In this document: positions 44,541 through 52,652 of the stretch, piece by piece
Layout: each line of letters begins with the position of its first letter
Numbering within the stretch: the first letter of the stretch is position 1
Assembly (NCBI GenBank): GCA_017397315.1
Contig: JAFQJA010000017.1
Location: 65,804-129,803, forward strand
Direction of reading: 5' to 3'
Source: Clostridia bacterium
GTDB lineage: Bacteria > Bacillota > Clostridia > Monoglobales > Firm-18
DNA length: 64,000 nt
The notes under the pieces: model-generated
Told to the model about the DNA's origin: nothing
The model's database searches: none
What the model saw: only the letters and a program-made list of their open reading frames with translations
Translations under genes and position numbers: made by a program

Positions 44541-45799
44541 TGGAACTTTTTGAAACAGAAAAAAAACAAAGTTCTGTAGTAATTGTCGGTGTGCACACCG
44601 GAAACGGCGATGAAATAAATGACTGTACCGAACAATCACTTGATGAATTGGAATTACTTGCACATACTGCAGGAGCAGTATGTGTAGGTCGTTTTGTGCA
44701 AAATAAGCAGTCTCCTGACAGTGCAACATATATTGGAGAAGGAAAGGCGAATGATATTCGCCTTTTTTGCCTTGATAACAATGTAGATATTGCCATATTT
44801 GACGACGAATTAACAGGTACCCAGATAAGAAATCTCGAAGACCTTCTGGAGATAAGAGTAATGGACAGAAGTTCCCTTATACTTGATATTTTTGCCTCAC
44901 GGGCAAAAACAGCAGAAGGCAAACTGCAGGTTGAACTTGCACAGTTAAAATATTATCTTTCGCGTCTTACAGGCTCCTTTGTTAACCTCTCACGACAAGG
45001 AGGAGGCATCGGTACAAGAGGCCCGGGCGAAACAAAACTCGAAACAGACAGGCGTCATATAAGAAACAGAATTTCTACCTTAAAACAGGAATTGGCAGAA
45101 GTTGAAAAAAACAGACAAACTATGCGTAAAAAACGCATTAAAGAAGGCGTTTTGCAAATAGCCATTGTAGGTTATACAAACGCAGGAAAATCAACTCTTT
45201 TAAATTTTCTTACTGATGCCGGTGTTCTGGCAGAGGACAAGTTGTTTGCTACTCTTGACCCCACTTCACGAAAACTTATATTACCCGACGGCACTAATGC
45301 GGTTTTAACGGATACCGTAGGTTTTATCAGAAAACTGCCCCACCACTTAATTAACGCTTTTAAATCTACCCTTGAAGAAGCCGTCGTTGCAGATATGTTA
45401 ATACATGTTGTTGACGGAACTTCGCCTGAAATGACAAACAACATAACGATTGCACAAAATCTGTTAAAAGAATTAAAAGCGGACAATAAGCCTACAATTA
45501 CGGTGTTTAACAAATGCGACAAAGGTTATCCCGACATTATCGGTCTTGAAAACCCGCATATATTGATAAGTGCAAAAACAGGCCACAATGTTGACGGTCT
45601 TTTAAATAAAATTGTAGAATTTTCGCCTTATCAGCGTCTGAAACTAAAGGTGTTAATCCCATACGACAAAGGAAATATTATTTCAGTTCTTTATAAAGAT
45701 GCAAAAATACTTACTGAAAAGCATACAGAAAAAGGTACGGAACTCGAAATTATTATAGACCAACAGACAAAAAGGTTGGTGAATGATTATATTATATAA
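44540..45799 (+). CDS. hflX: Ribosome-associated GTPase HflX
   Basis: HflX (419 residues) is a GTPase that splits stalled 70S ribosomes. It has the HflX N-terminal domain (YIGEGKANDIRLFC, IFDDELTGTQIRNLED, VMDRSSLILDIFASRA), the glycine-rich SRQGGGIGTRGPGETKLETDRR, and the G domain GYTNAGKSTLLN, DTVGFIRKLPHHL, NKCDKG. It overlaps the ACT gene by one base. Its placement in a DAP operon is operon accretion rather than pathway logic. Confidence 0.95.
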   Translation: MELFETEKKQSSVVIVGVHTGNGDEINDCTEQSLDELELLAHTAGAVCVGRFVQNKQSPDSATYIGEGKANDIRLFCLDNNVDIAIFDDELTGTQIRNLEDLLEIRVMDRSSLILDIFASRAKTAEGKLQVELAQLKYYLSRLTGSFVNLSRQGGGIGTRGPGETKLETDRRHIRNRISTLKQELAEVEKNRQTMRKKRIKEGVLQIAIVGYTNAGKSTLLNFLTDAGVLAEDKLFATLDPTSRKLILPDGTNAVLTDTVGFIRKLPHHLINAFKSTLEEAVVADMLIHVVDGTSPEMTNNITIAQNLLKELKADNKPTITVFNKCDKGYPDIIGLENPHILISAKTGHNVDGLLNKIVEFSPYQRLKLKVLIPYDKGNIISVLYKDAKILTEKHTEKGTELEIIIDQQTKRLVNDYII

Positions 45800-46415
45800 T
45801 TACAAAACCATAAAAAAAGAGGACAGTTTTGAATTTATCGAGAAAAAATCAAGATTTATTTGCTATGCCTGTCCCGTAACAACTGAACAACAAGCCCTTG
45901 ACTTCATTGCAAAAATCAGCAAAAAACATTACGACGCAACCCACAATGTGTATGCCTATGCCTTAAAGGAAAACAACATAAGGCGGTACAGTGATGACGG
46001 TGAGCCGTCAGGCACAGCAGGAGTGCCTGTATTAGATGTTATACAAAAAGAAGATTTAGTTGATGTGTGTCTTGTAGTAACAAGATATTTCGGCGGAACA
46101 CTTCTTGGAGCGGGCGGTCTTGTACGAGCATATTCAAAATCAGCAAAATACGGTATCGACGCAAGCGGAGTTTTACAGAAAATGTACTGCTACTGTTACG
46201 AAGTTGACGCGGACTATACTTTGCTTGGTAAGATACAAAACGAAATACTTTCATACGGTTGTATTTTGGGAGAAATACGGTACACTGACAAAGTAACAGT
46301 AAAGTGTTATGTACCGCATCATATAATAGACTTTACAGAAAAACTGACCGACGCCACAAACGGTAAGGTTACTATAAACAAACATAATGAGGGGAGATTT
46401 GTAGATGTTAACTGA
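45783..46415 (+). CDS. yigZ: YigZ/IMPACT-family protein
   Basis: The 210-residue protein has the UPF0029/IMPACT domain: [70 protein letters not shown], with a C-terminal DUF1949-like domain. Members have been linked to translation regulation but the bacterial role is not settled. It overlaps hflX by 17 bases and fhs by 11. Confidence 0.92.
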   Translation: MIILYNYKTIKKEDSFEFIEKKSRFICYACPVTTEQQALDFIAKISKKHYDATHNVYAYALKENNIRRYSDDGEPSGTAGVPVLDVIQKEDLVDVCLVVTRYFGGTLLGAGGLVRAYSKSAKYGIDASGVLQKMYCYCYEVDADYTLLGKIQNEILSYGCILGEIRYTDKVTVKCYVPHHIIDFTEKLTDATNGKVTINKHNEGRFVDVN

Positions 46416-48075
46416 CATACAAATAGCACAAAATGCAAAAATGTTACCTATTGAAGAGGTAGCAAAAAATATTGGCATAGATAAAGATATGCTTGAGTTC
46501 TACGGCAAGTACAAAGCAAAACTTTCAGACGAACTTATAAGAAAAACACAAAATAACAAAGAAGGAAAATTGATTTTAGTTACTGCAATCAACCCTACTC
46601 CTGCAGGTGAGGGCAAAACCACCACAACAGTTGGTCTTGGACAAGCCTTTCATAAAATGGGCAAAAAGGCGATAATTGCACTTCGTGAGCCGTCAATGGG
46701 TCCCGTAATGGGCGTTAAAGGCGGTGCAGCAGGTGGCGGTTATGCGCAAGTTGTACCTATGGATGATATTAACCTTCATTTCACAGGGGATATGCACGCA
46801 ATTTCTGCAGCAAATAACCTTCTTTGTGCAATGATAGATAATCACATACATCAGGGAAATTCACTAAATATTGACATAAATTCAGTTGTATTTAAAAGAG
46901 TTGTAGATATGAACGACAGAGCACTCAGAAATATAATTGTAGGGCTTGGCGGTAAAGTAAACGGAATACCCCGTCAGGACGGATTTATGATTACAGTTGC
47001 ATCTGAAGTTATGGCTATCCTTTGCTTGTCTAAAGACTTTGAAGATTTAAAAAACAAACTAGGCAAAATTCTTGTTGCTTACGATATGGACGGTAATCCC
47101 GTAACAGCAAGCCAGCTTAAAGCAAACGGTGCAATGGCTGTTTTATTAAAAGATGCAATAAACCCCAATTTAGTGCAGACTTTGGAAAATTCCCCCTGCA
47201 TTATGCATGGCGGTCCTTTCGCAAATATTGCTCACGGTTGCAACAGTATAAGAGCAACAAAATTAGGTCTTAAACTTGCAGACTACTGCATAACAGAGGC
47301 AGGTTTCGGTGCTGATTTGGGTGCACAGAAATTCCTTGATATTAAATGCCGTCTTGCAGGATTAAAACCTGATGCAATTGTAATTGTCGCAACTGTCAGA
47401 GCACTTAAATATAACGGCGGTATTCCAAAAGCACAACTTCAGGAAGAAAATCTTGAGGCCCTGAAAAAAGGTATCGTTAACCTGGAAGCACATATTGAAA
47501 ATCTACAGCAGTACGGTGTCCCCTGTATAGTTGCAATTAACGCATTTGGCACAGATACAAAAGCAGAACTAGACTTTATCGCTGATTTCTGTAAAGAAAA
47601 AGGTGCAGAATTTGCTTTGTCAGAAGTGTTTAAAGATGGTGGCGAGGGCGGTATTGCATTAGCCGAAAAAATCATTGAAACTGTAGAAAACAAACCATCT
47701 GATTTCAAGGTTTTATACCCTGACAATATTTCCATCAAAGATAAAATAAAAACAATAGCAACAAAAATTTACGGTGCAGATGATGTAATTTATACTGCAA
47801 AAGCAAACAAAGAAATTGAAAAACTTACAAGCCTTGGTTTTTCCGATATGCCGATATGTATTGCAAAAACACAGTACTCATTAAGTGATGACCAGTCAAA
47901 ACTTGGCAGACCAAAAGGTTTTGATATAACCGTTAAAGAGGTTCGAGTTTCTGCCGGTGCCGGTTTCATTGTTGTATTAACAGGTGAAATAATGACAATG
48001 CCCGGACTTCCTAAAGTTCCTGCAGCAAATAATATTGATATGCTCTCTGACGGTGAAATAGTGGGGTTGTTCTGA
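46405..48075 (+). CDS. fhs: Formate-tetrahydrofolate ligase
   Basis: Fhs (556 residues) makes 10-formyl-THF from formate, THF and ATP, feeding purine synthesis and, in acetogens, the methyl branch of the Wood-Ljungdahl pathway. The P-loop [10 protein letters not shown] is at residues 65-74; [25 protein letters not shown] and [20 protein letters not shown] follow. GAGGGGAGAT precedes the start. No other pathway genes lie in the window, so acetogenesis cannot be claimed. Confidence 0.97.
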   Translation: MLTDIQIAQNAKMLPIEEVAKNIGIDKDMLEFYGKYKAKLSDELIRKTQNNKEGKLILVTAINPTPAGEGKTTTTVGLGQAFHKMGKKAIIALREPSMGPVMGVKGGAAGGGYAQVVPMDDINLHFTGDMHAISAANNLLCAMIDNHIHQGNSLNIDINSVVFKRVVDMNDRALRNIIVGLGGKVNGIPRQDGFMITVASEVMAILCLSKDFEDLKNKLGKILVAYDMDGNPVTASQLKANGAMAVLLKDAINPNLVQTLENSPCIMHGGPFANIAHGCNSIRATKLGLKLADYCITEAGFGADLGAQKFLDIKCRLAGLKPDAIVIVATVRALKYNGGIPKAQLQEENLEALKKGIVNLEAHIENLQQYGVPCIVAINAFGTDTKAELDFIADFCKEKGAEFALSEVFKDGGEGGIALAEKIIETVENKPSDFKVLYPDNISIKDKIKTIATKIYGADDVIYTAKANKEIEKLTSLGFSDMPICIAKTQYSLSDDQSKLGRPKGFDITVKEVRVSAGAGFIVVLTGEIMTMPGLPKVPAANNIDMLSDGEIVGLF

Positions 48076-48494
48076 TGGAAAAATTCATTACCAACAGTGA
48101 AGCCGAAACAATAAGTCTTGGTGAAACTATAGGCAAAACACTAAAATCAGGTAGTATAATTGCTCTTTACGGTGATTTAGGGTGTGGGAAAACAGCCTTT
48201 ACCAAAGGGGTTGCAAAAGCACTTGGGATAAATGAAATCACAAGTCCTACATTCACACTTGTAAATGAGCACTTAAACGGTTTACTCCCCCTCTACCACT
48301 TTGATGCTTACAGAATTGATGCACAGGGTTGGCTGGACAGCGGTTTTGACGAATATCTGTTTGATGACGGCGTTTGTATAATTGAGTGGTCAGAAAACAT
48401 TGAGAGCATTTTGCCGGAAAACACAATTAAGGTAAATATTTCCCGGGACTTAAAAATTAGTGATACAACAAGAATTATTGAAATATCAAGGTGA
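48075..48494 (+). CDS. tsaE: tRNA t6A synthesis ATPase TsaE
   Basis: TsaE (139 residues) is the ATPase partner of TsaB-TsaD in N6-threonylcarbamoyl adenosine synthesis. It has the Walker A GDLGCGKT (33-40), SPTFTLVNEH, LYHFDAYRI, and CIIEWSENIE. It overlaps fhs by one base and tsaB follows. A Noc-box-like sequence lies in its 3' part. Confidence 0.95.
   Translation: MEKFITNSEAETISLGETIGKTLKSGSIIALYGDLGCGKTAFTKGVAKALGINEITSPTFTLVNEHLNGLLPLYHFDAYRIDAQGWLDSGFDEYLFDDGVCIIEWSENIESILPENTIKVNISRDLKISDTTRIIEISR
48437..48452. other. Noc-box-like palindromic sequence
   Basis: TATTTCCCGGGACTTA matches 14 of 16 positions of the Bacillus Noc-binding consensus TATTTCCCGGGAAATA, mismatching at positions 13 and 14. 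It lies within tsaE, about 1.3 kb upstream of the Noc/ParB gene. A single chance match in AT-rich coding sequence is possible; other CCCGGG sites in the window match much worse. Confidence 0.3.
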
Positions 48495-48499
48495 AAACT

Positions 48500-49183
48500 A
48501 TGAAAATTTTAGCAATCGACAGTTGCAGTAATGTTGCAACAGGCGCTGTAGTTGCAGACGGGGTTGTAATAGCAGAATTTTTTATAAATAATAAAAAAAC
48601 TCATTCCGTAAAACTGCTTCCCGCCATAGAAAATATGCTTAATGAGGCAGACCTGACATATAATGACATAGATGTTTTTGCTTGTACTACTGGACCCGGT
48701 TCATTTACAGGGCAAAGAATTGGTGTAGCAACAGCAAAAGCCCTTGCTCACGCTGTAAACAAACCTGTAGTCGGCGTTTCCTCCTTAAAAAGTCTTGCGT
48801 ATAATGTGAGGTGTTTTGACGGTATTATCTGTCCTATTATGGATGCAAGACGCGAGCAGGTTTATACCGCCACATTTGACAACAAACTAAATACTATCAA
48901 AGAAGACCGGGCTATGGCTCTTCGTGATTTATTAGAAGAATTAAAAGGCAAAAGAGTAATTTTTTTAGGCGACGGAGTTGCATCATTTAAAGACACTATT
49001 ACTGTTGCATTAGGGGAAAATGCCTTTTTTGCACCGCCAAATCTTGTTAATTTAAGAGGGAGCAGTGTAGCACTTTGTGCAATTGAAGCGGAAAATCCCC
49101 AGAAATACGACCAACTGTTACCAAGTTATTTGAGAATGTCCCAGGCAGAAAGGGAATTACAAAATAAAAATAATAAGGAGTGA
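48500..49183 (+). CDS. tsaB: tRNA t6A synthesis scaffold protein TsaB
   Basis: TsaB (227 residues) is the pseudo-ATPase partner of TsaD. It has ILAIDSCSNVATGAVV at the start, VKLLPAIENMLNEADL, CTTGPGSFTGQRIGVATAKALAH near 70-90, and VSSLKSLAYN. ATG 48500 follows AAGGTG. The tsaD gene is not in the window. Confidence 0.95.
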   Translation: MKILAIDSCSNVATGAVVADGVVIAEFFINNKKTHSVKLLPAIENMLNEADLTYNDIDVFACTTGPGSFTGQRIGVATAKALAHAVNKPVVGVSSLKSLAYNVRCFDGIICPIMDARREQVYTATFDNKLNTIKEDRAMALRDLLEELKGKRVIFLGDGVASFKDTITVALGENAFFAPPNLVNLRGSSVALCAIEAENPQKYDQLLPSYLRMSQAERELQNKNNKE

Positions 49184-49188
49184 ACACA

Positions 49189-49677
49189 ATGGAAAGACGC
49201 GACAAACACAACTATTATTTAGACATTGCCGAAACTGTCCTTGAAAGAGGCACTTGTTTAAGAAGAAACTACGGTGCAATCATTGTTAAAAATGACGAGA
49301 TTATCTCCACAGGTTACACAGGTGCACCGAGACGCCGTAAAAACTGCATAGACTTGGGCGAATGCAGAAGGGCAAAACTTAACATACCAAGAGGTCAGAG
49401 ATACGAACTTTGCAGAAGCGTACACGCAGAAGCAAATGCAATTATAAGTGCTTCAAGAGACAAGATGCTTGGTGCGACAATGTACATAGCAGGTAAAGAA
49501 GCGGACACAAAAGAACTAATCCCGGATGCTTCAAGCTGTGCAATGTGTAAAAGACTAATAATCAATGCAGGTATTGATAAGGTTGTTATCAGAAATTCGA
49601 AAAACGCATATTCTGTTGTTGATGTTCAGACCTGGATTGACAACGACGAGTCATTAACTGACGAATTAGGTTATTAA
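49189..49677 (+). CDS. dCMP/cytidine deaminase-family protein (ComEB-like)
   Basis: The 162-residue zinc deaminase shows SVHAEANAII (zinc His and catalytic Glu) and a second ligand motif PDASSCAMCKRLIINAG. It begins with a HNYYLDIAETVLERGTCLRRNYGAIIVKND stretch typical of the dCMP deaminase group that supplies dUMP for thymidylate. The sequence TGAPRRRKNCIDLGECRR is a ComEB-like insertion. ATG 49189 follows AATAAGGAG. Substrate assumed by family. Confidence 0.86.
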   Translation: MERRDKHNYYLDIAETVLERGTCLRRNYGAIIVKNDEIISTGYTGAPRRRKNCIDLGECRRAKLNIPRGQRYELCRSVHAEANAIISASRDKMLGATMYIAGKEADTKELIPDASSCAMCKRLIINAGIDKVVIRNSKNAYSVVDVQTWIDNDESLTDELGY

Positions 49678-49724
49678 AAGGCGAAAATATACGAACAACA
49701 TATAGTGAATACAATGAATAATAA

Positions 49725-49733
49725 TGATATAAT
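49725..49733 (+). promoter_or_regulatory. Extended -10 promoter for the Noc/ParB gene
   Basis: TGATATAAT (TG one base before a perfect TATAAT) lies 23 bases upstream of the ATG at 49756, with no good -35. An extended -10 can work alone. Confidence 0.45.
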
Positions 49734-49755
49734 TGACATAAGGAGATGAATACTT

Positions 49756-50568
49756 ATGGAAATTATATCATTATTTAATTCACAGCCAAAAAGCAAATTA
49801 ATAGAAATTGACCCAAACGAAATTGAAACAAACCCCAATCAGCCTAGAAAAGATTTTTATGACCAATCTATTGACGAACTTGCACAGTCAATAAGTAAAT
49901 ACGGTTTAATTCAACCTATAACAGTGAGACGGGGAACAAAAAATAAGTATCAACTTGTGTCAGGCGAAAGACGATTAAGGGCTTGTATAAAAGCAGGGCT
50001 TAAAACAGTAGATGCCATTTTAGTTACTGCCACTAACTGCGACAGTGCAACTATGGCTCTTATTGAAAACCTCCAAAGAGAAAATCTAAATTTTTTAGAA
50101 GAGGGTGAGGCTTACAGTAATCTAATCACAGATTTTTGTCTTACCCAGGAAGAATTAGCGGGTTGCCTTGGCAAAAGCCAGGCGTATATTGCCAATAAAT
50201 TAAGAACATTAAAATTAAGCGAAAAAATCAAAGAGATAATAAGAGAAAATAAATTGACGGAACGACACGCCAGAGCACTTCTTAAAATTGATACAGAAAC
50301 TTTAAGACAAACAGCTGTAGAATATATAGTTAAGAAAAATCTAAATGTAGCGGAAGCGGAAAAATACATAAGTTCTCTTTTGTATAAAAAAGACAGGGAT
50401 AAACCTGACCAAAAACAAATGCGTATAATTAAAGATATAAGGGTTTTTTCAAACACCATAAAACAGGCGATTGATATGATGAAACAGTCAGGAATTGACG
50501 CTTCTGCAAAAAGAATCGAAAATGACGATTATATTGAATATACTGTTAAAATACCAAAAGTAATATAA
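49756..50568 (+). CDS. noc: ParB/Noc-family DNA-binding protein (probable nucleoid occlusion protein)
   Basis: The 270-residue protein has the ParB N-terminal CTPase domain: IETNPNQPRKDF, QSISKYGLIQPITVR, the nucleotide motif GERRLRA (70-76) and ALIENLQRENLNFLEEGEAY. A helix-turn-helix follows (LTQEELAGCLGKSQAYIANKLRTLKL, 130-155) and then a dimerisation tail. It is not next to parA, unlike chromosomal spo0J, and is similar in length to Noc. GAGATG precedes the start. It could equally be a second ParB-like regulator; the Noc call is moderate. Confidence 0.72.
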   Translation: MEIISLFNSQPKSKLIEIDPNEIETNPNQPRKDFYDQSIDELAQSISKYGLIQPITVRRGTKNKYQLVSGERRLRACIKAGLKTVDAILVTATNCDSATMALIENLQRENLNFLEEGEAYSNLITDFCLTQEELAGCLGKSQAYIANKLRTLKLSEKIKEIIRENKLTERHARALLKIDTETLRQTAVEYIVKKNLNVAEAEKYISSLLYKKDRDKPDQKQMRIIKDIRVFSNTIKQAIDMMKQSGIDASAKRIENDDYIEYTVKIPKVI

Positions 50569-50569
50569 A

Positions 50570-50603
50570 AAAAGGTGATGACCGTTGGTCATCACCTTAA
50601 TTT
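50570..50603. terminator. Bidirectional intrinsic terminator
   Basis: Perfect 12-bp stem AAGGTGATGACC (50572-50583) / GGTCATCACCTT (50587-50598) with loop GTT, and T-runs on both strands. It separates the convergent noc and glycoside-hydrolase-like genes. Confidence 0.86.
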
Positions 50604-52556
50604 TTATTTTACACTAAAGAATGTTGCTCTTGCAGTTTCTAATACCACCTTTGCTTTGCCGTCAACAATATCATACTCTTTTCCTGTGCCGTACTCAACT
50701 AATTTGTTACCTGCAACATTAACTGTAATTTGTCTGTCGCCTATAAAGTCAACAGCATATAAAACAGTGCCGTTTTTAGTTTCATAAACACATGTGTGAG
50801 CATTCTGTTCATCTATACTGCTTATGTTGTTGTTCCAGTACGGAATCCACTTTGCATCATCAAGTTCCAAATCATCAAACAATTTCCAGATGTATGAAGC
50901 ATATGCTATATTTCTGATTTTGTTGGGTCTCGGATGAATATTATGTAGAAGAGCAATACTGTAAATGCCTGCCATTGTTCTTACTTTAGTTTTACCTTCC
51001 AACATCTTGTTTTCATCCAAGTTAGAATCAGAAGTGTATGCAATAAAGTTTGCAGGGACACCTAAATTATAACCCATATACTCTGCTCTGAACGCTTCAA
51101 GATTTAAGAAACTCATATCGTCATCAGACAGCTGTTTCTGAATATTTTCGCCATCCCAGTATGAGTCGCAAAATGATAGTGTTGGCATAGTGCAACAAGT
51201 GCTTTGATGGGCATCAACAATACCCCCTCTTTGATGAACAGTTTCGTATAATTCTTTAACATGTTCACGCACCGCCAAAATGGGATATGTAGAGTGAAGC
51301 TTACCGTGTTCATCTCTGTAACCACAACCGTGAGCCTCGTTTGCACATTCCCACGGAATGTATGTACCGTCAGTATAAATGCCGTCTGCACCGTAAACAT
51401 CCATAACATATTTAATTCTTTCCATCCACTCTTTTTTATAGTCAGAGTTGTAACATACCATATATGCTCTTTGTTCAGGACTTCTTTGCCAACCACCGTT
51501 GTAATTACCGGTTTCTGCACAGTTAATATAGTTCTTCCCATCTTTATTGAAGTCAGGCATTAATGTCGAATATTCGTAACCGAAATACAACATTAGTTTT
51601 AATCCGTAATCGTGGCACTCATCAACAAATGCCTTGAATTTTTCTTCATCTTCTGCAAGACCGTAATTTTGAATTATTGTCCAGTCTTCGTGAAGAACAA
51701 GCCATTTTGCCCCTGCATCAGCAGCAATTTTCGGCAATCCCATATTTAGAAAATCATTTTTCCTTACTTTATACATATGAAATCTTCTGTAACAGTCTTT
51801 GTCATACTTAAACGGTTTTACAGGTGTTGCGTGGAAACCAAATGTAAATTCAATGGGGATTAGTGTATCCGCCCACAAATCACTTCTTCCCTGCCAGTTT
51901 TTAGGCATACTGTCTAAAAAAGTTATTTTAAGATTGTTTCCGTCAACTTCAATACAGTTTTCTTCATACTGGAAATACTGTTCTGATTCACCCACGAAGA
52001 CGCCAAGACCTACTTCTTCGTCTCCATACCACACATAAGGCTTAAAGGGCAATTTAATATTTTTAGTTGCTCCGCTGTTCATTTTGTCCTGCGCAGGAAC
52101 AATACTGGACTTGTTGTTGGGCCAGTAATGGAACAAAGACGAATGTGCTTTGTTCATAGGAATATTCAAATAAAGTCCTGTCAGTTCCGGCTTATTTCTT
52201 GGGTTATACTGCCAAAAAGAAGAAATTCTGAATTCCACTTTTACAAAGCCGTCAAATTCAACTGTAACAGTTGCATTTCCTATTGTATTTTCGCAAGTTG
52301 CCGATATAAGTATAACTGCTTTTTCTGCATCCTTGGAATAAACAAAATACTCAAAATTGTTCCATTCACCTGTTTTTCCGCTGAAATCCGCATCTAAAGT
52401 TATAGGTGCTTCCAACAACTCTTTATCTAAAGAGATAATAGATGTGGGAACAAAAGATTTTTCGAAAGTATATTTTCTACCCCATACAAAAAACTCCGCT
52501 TTATTACCGTGAACTTCTAATTTTGTGTCTGTCCAATCACCAAATACACTTTTCAT
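50604..52556 (-). CDS. Glycoside-hydrolase-like TIM-barrel protein
   Basis: The 650-residue protein has an N-terminal beta-sandwich of about 270 residues, then a TIM barrel. Barrel features include WLVLHEDWTIIQNYG, YGLKLMLYFGYEYSTL, an acidic strand end GADGIYTDGTY near residue 390 (candidate catalytic Asp), GGIVDAHQS and SYWDGENIQ (second acidic candidate). A small beta C-domain follows. It resembles uncharacterised glycoside hydrolases (GH123/DUF6067-like) by layout; the family is not certain. There is no signal peptide, so it should act in the cytosol on imported sugars. ATG 52556 follows GGGGGA. The frame is open to 52652 but this would overlap the promoter and leader hairpin. Confidence 0.6.
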   Translation of the reverse strand: MKSVFGDWTDTKLEVHGNKAEFFVWGRKYTFEKSFVPTSIISLDKELLEAPITLDADFSGKTGEWNNFEYFVYSKDAEKAVILISATCENTIGNATVTVEFDGFVKVEFRISSFWQYNPRNKPELTGLYLNIPMNKAHSSLFHYWPNNKSSIVPAQDKMNSGATKNIKLPFKPYVWYGDEEVGLGVFVGESEQYFQYEENCIEVDGNNLKITFLDSMPKNWQGRSDLWADTLIPIEFTFGFHATPVKPFKYDKDCYRRFHMYKVRKNDFLNMGLPKIAADAGAKWLVLHEDWTIIQNYGLAEDEEKFKAFVDECHDYGLKLMLYFGYEYSTLMPDFNKDGKNYINCAETGNYNGGWQRSPEQRAYMVCYNSDYKKEWMERIKYVMDVYGADGIYTDGTYIPWECANEAHGCGYRDEHGKLHSTYPILAVREHVKELYETVHQRGGIVDAHQSTCCTMPTLSFCDSYWDGENIQKQLSDDDMSFLNLEAFRAEYMGYNLGVPANFIAYTSDSNLDENKMLEGKTKVRTMAGIYSIALLHNIHPRPNKIRNIAYASYIWKLFDDLELDDAKWIPYWNNNISSIDEQNAHTCVYETKNGTVLYAVDFIGDRQITVNVAGNKLVEYGTGKEYDIVDGKAKVVLETARATFFSVK

Positions 52557-52581
52557 AATAATCCCCCAAACCGTAGTCTTT

Positions 52582-52614
52582 AAAAAGGGTGCAATGTAAA
52601 CTACACTACACCCT
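52582..52614 (-). terminator. Terminator for the SLH gene that lies in the 5' leader of the GH gene
   Basis: On the minus strand a 13-step stem (52614-52602 with 52598-52586, one mismatch and one G-U pair, loop GTT) is followed by TTTT. It lies 35 bases after the SLH protein stop, but also downstream of the GH gene promoter, so it could act as an attenuator for that gene. Confidence 0.7.
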
Positions 52615-52623
52615 ATAATAATT

Positions 52624-52652
52624 ATTTTACCTAACAATATTATATTTGTCAA
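52624..52652 (-). promoter_or_regulatory. Sigma-A promoter for the glycoside-hydrolase-like gene
   Basis: Perfect TTGACA (52652-52647), 17-base spacer, TAAAAT (52629-52624). The TGA stop of the upstream SLH gene is part of the -35 hexamer. The expected start point (about 52617) is just upstream of the leader hairpin. Confidence 0.72.

Noticed and set aside
46405-48075. Evidence for an acetogenic (Wood-Ljungdahl) lifestyle
   Set aside because: Formate-THF ligase is also used for purine synthesis in many Clostridia; no companion pathway genes in the window.
52557-52652. N-terminal membrane extension of the GH-like protein from the upstream start at 52652
   Set aside because: The hydrophobic stretch comes from reading through the promoter and hairpin; ATG 52556 has a GGGGGA ribosome site and the body of the protein begins there.
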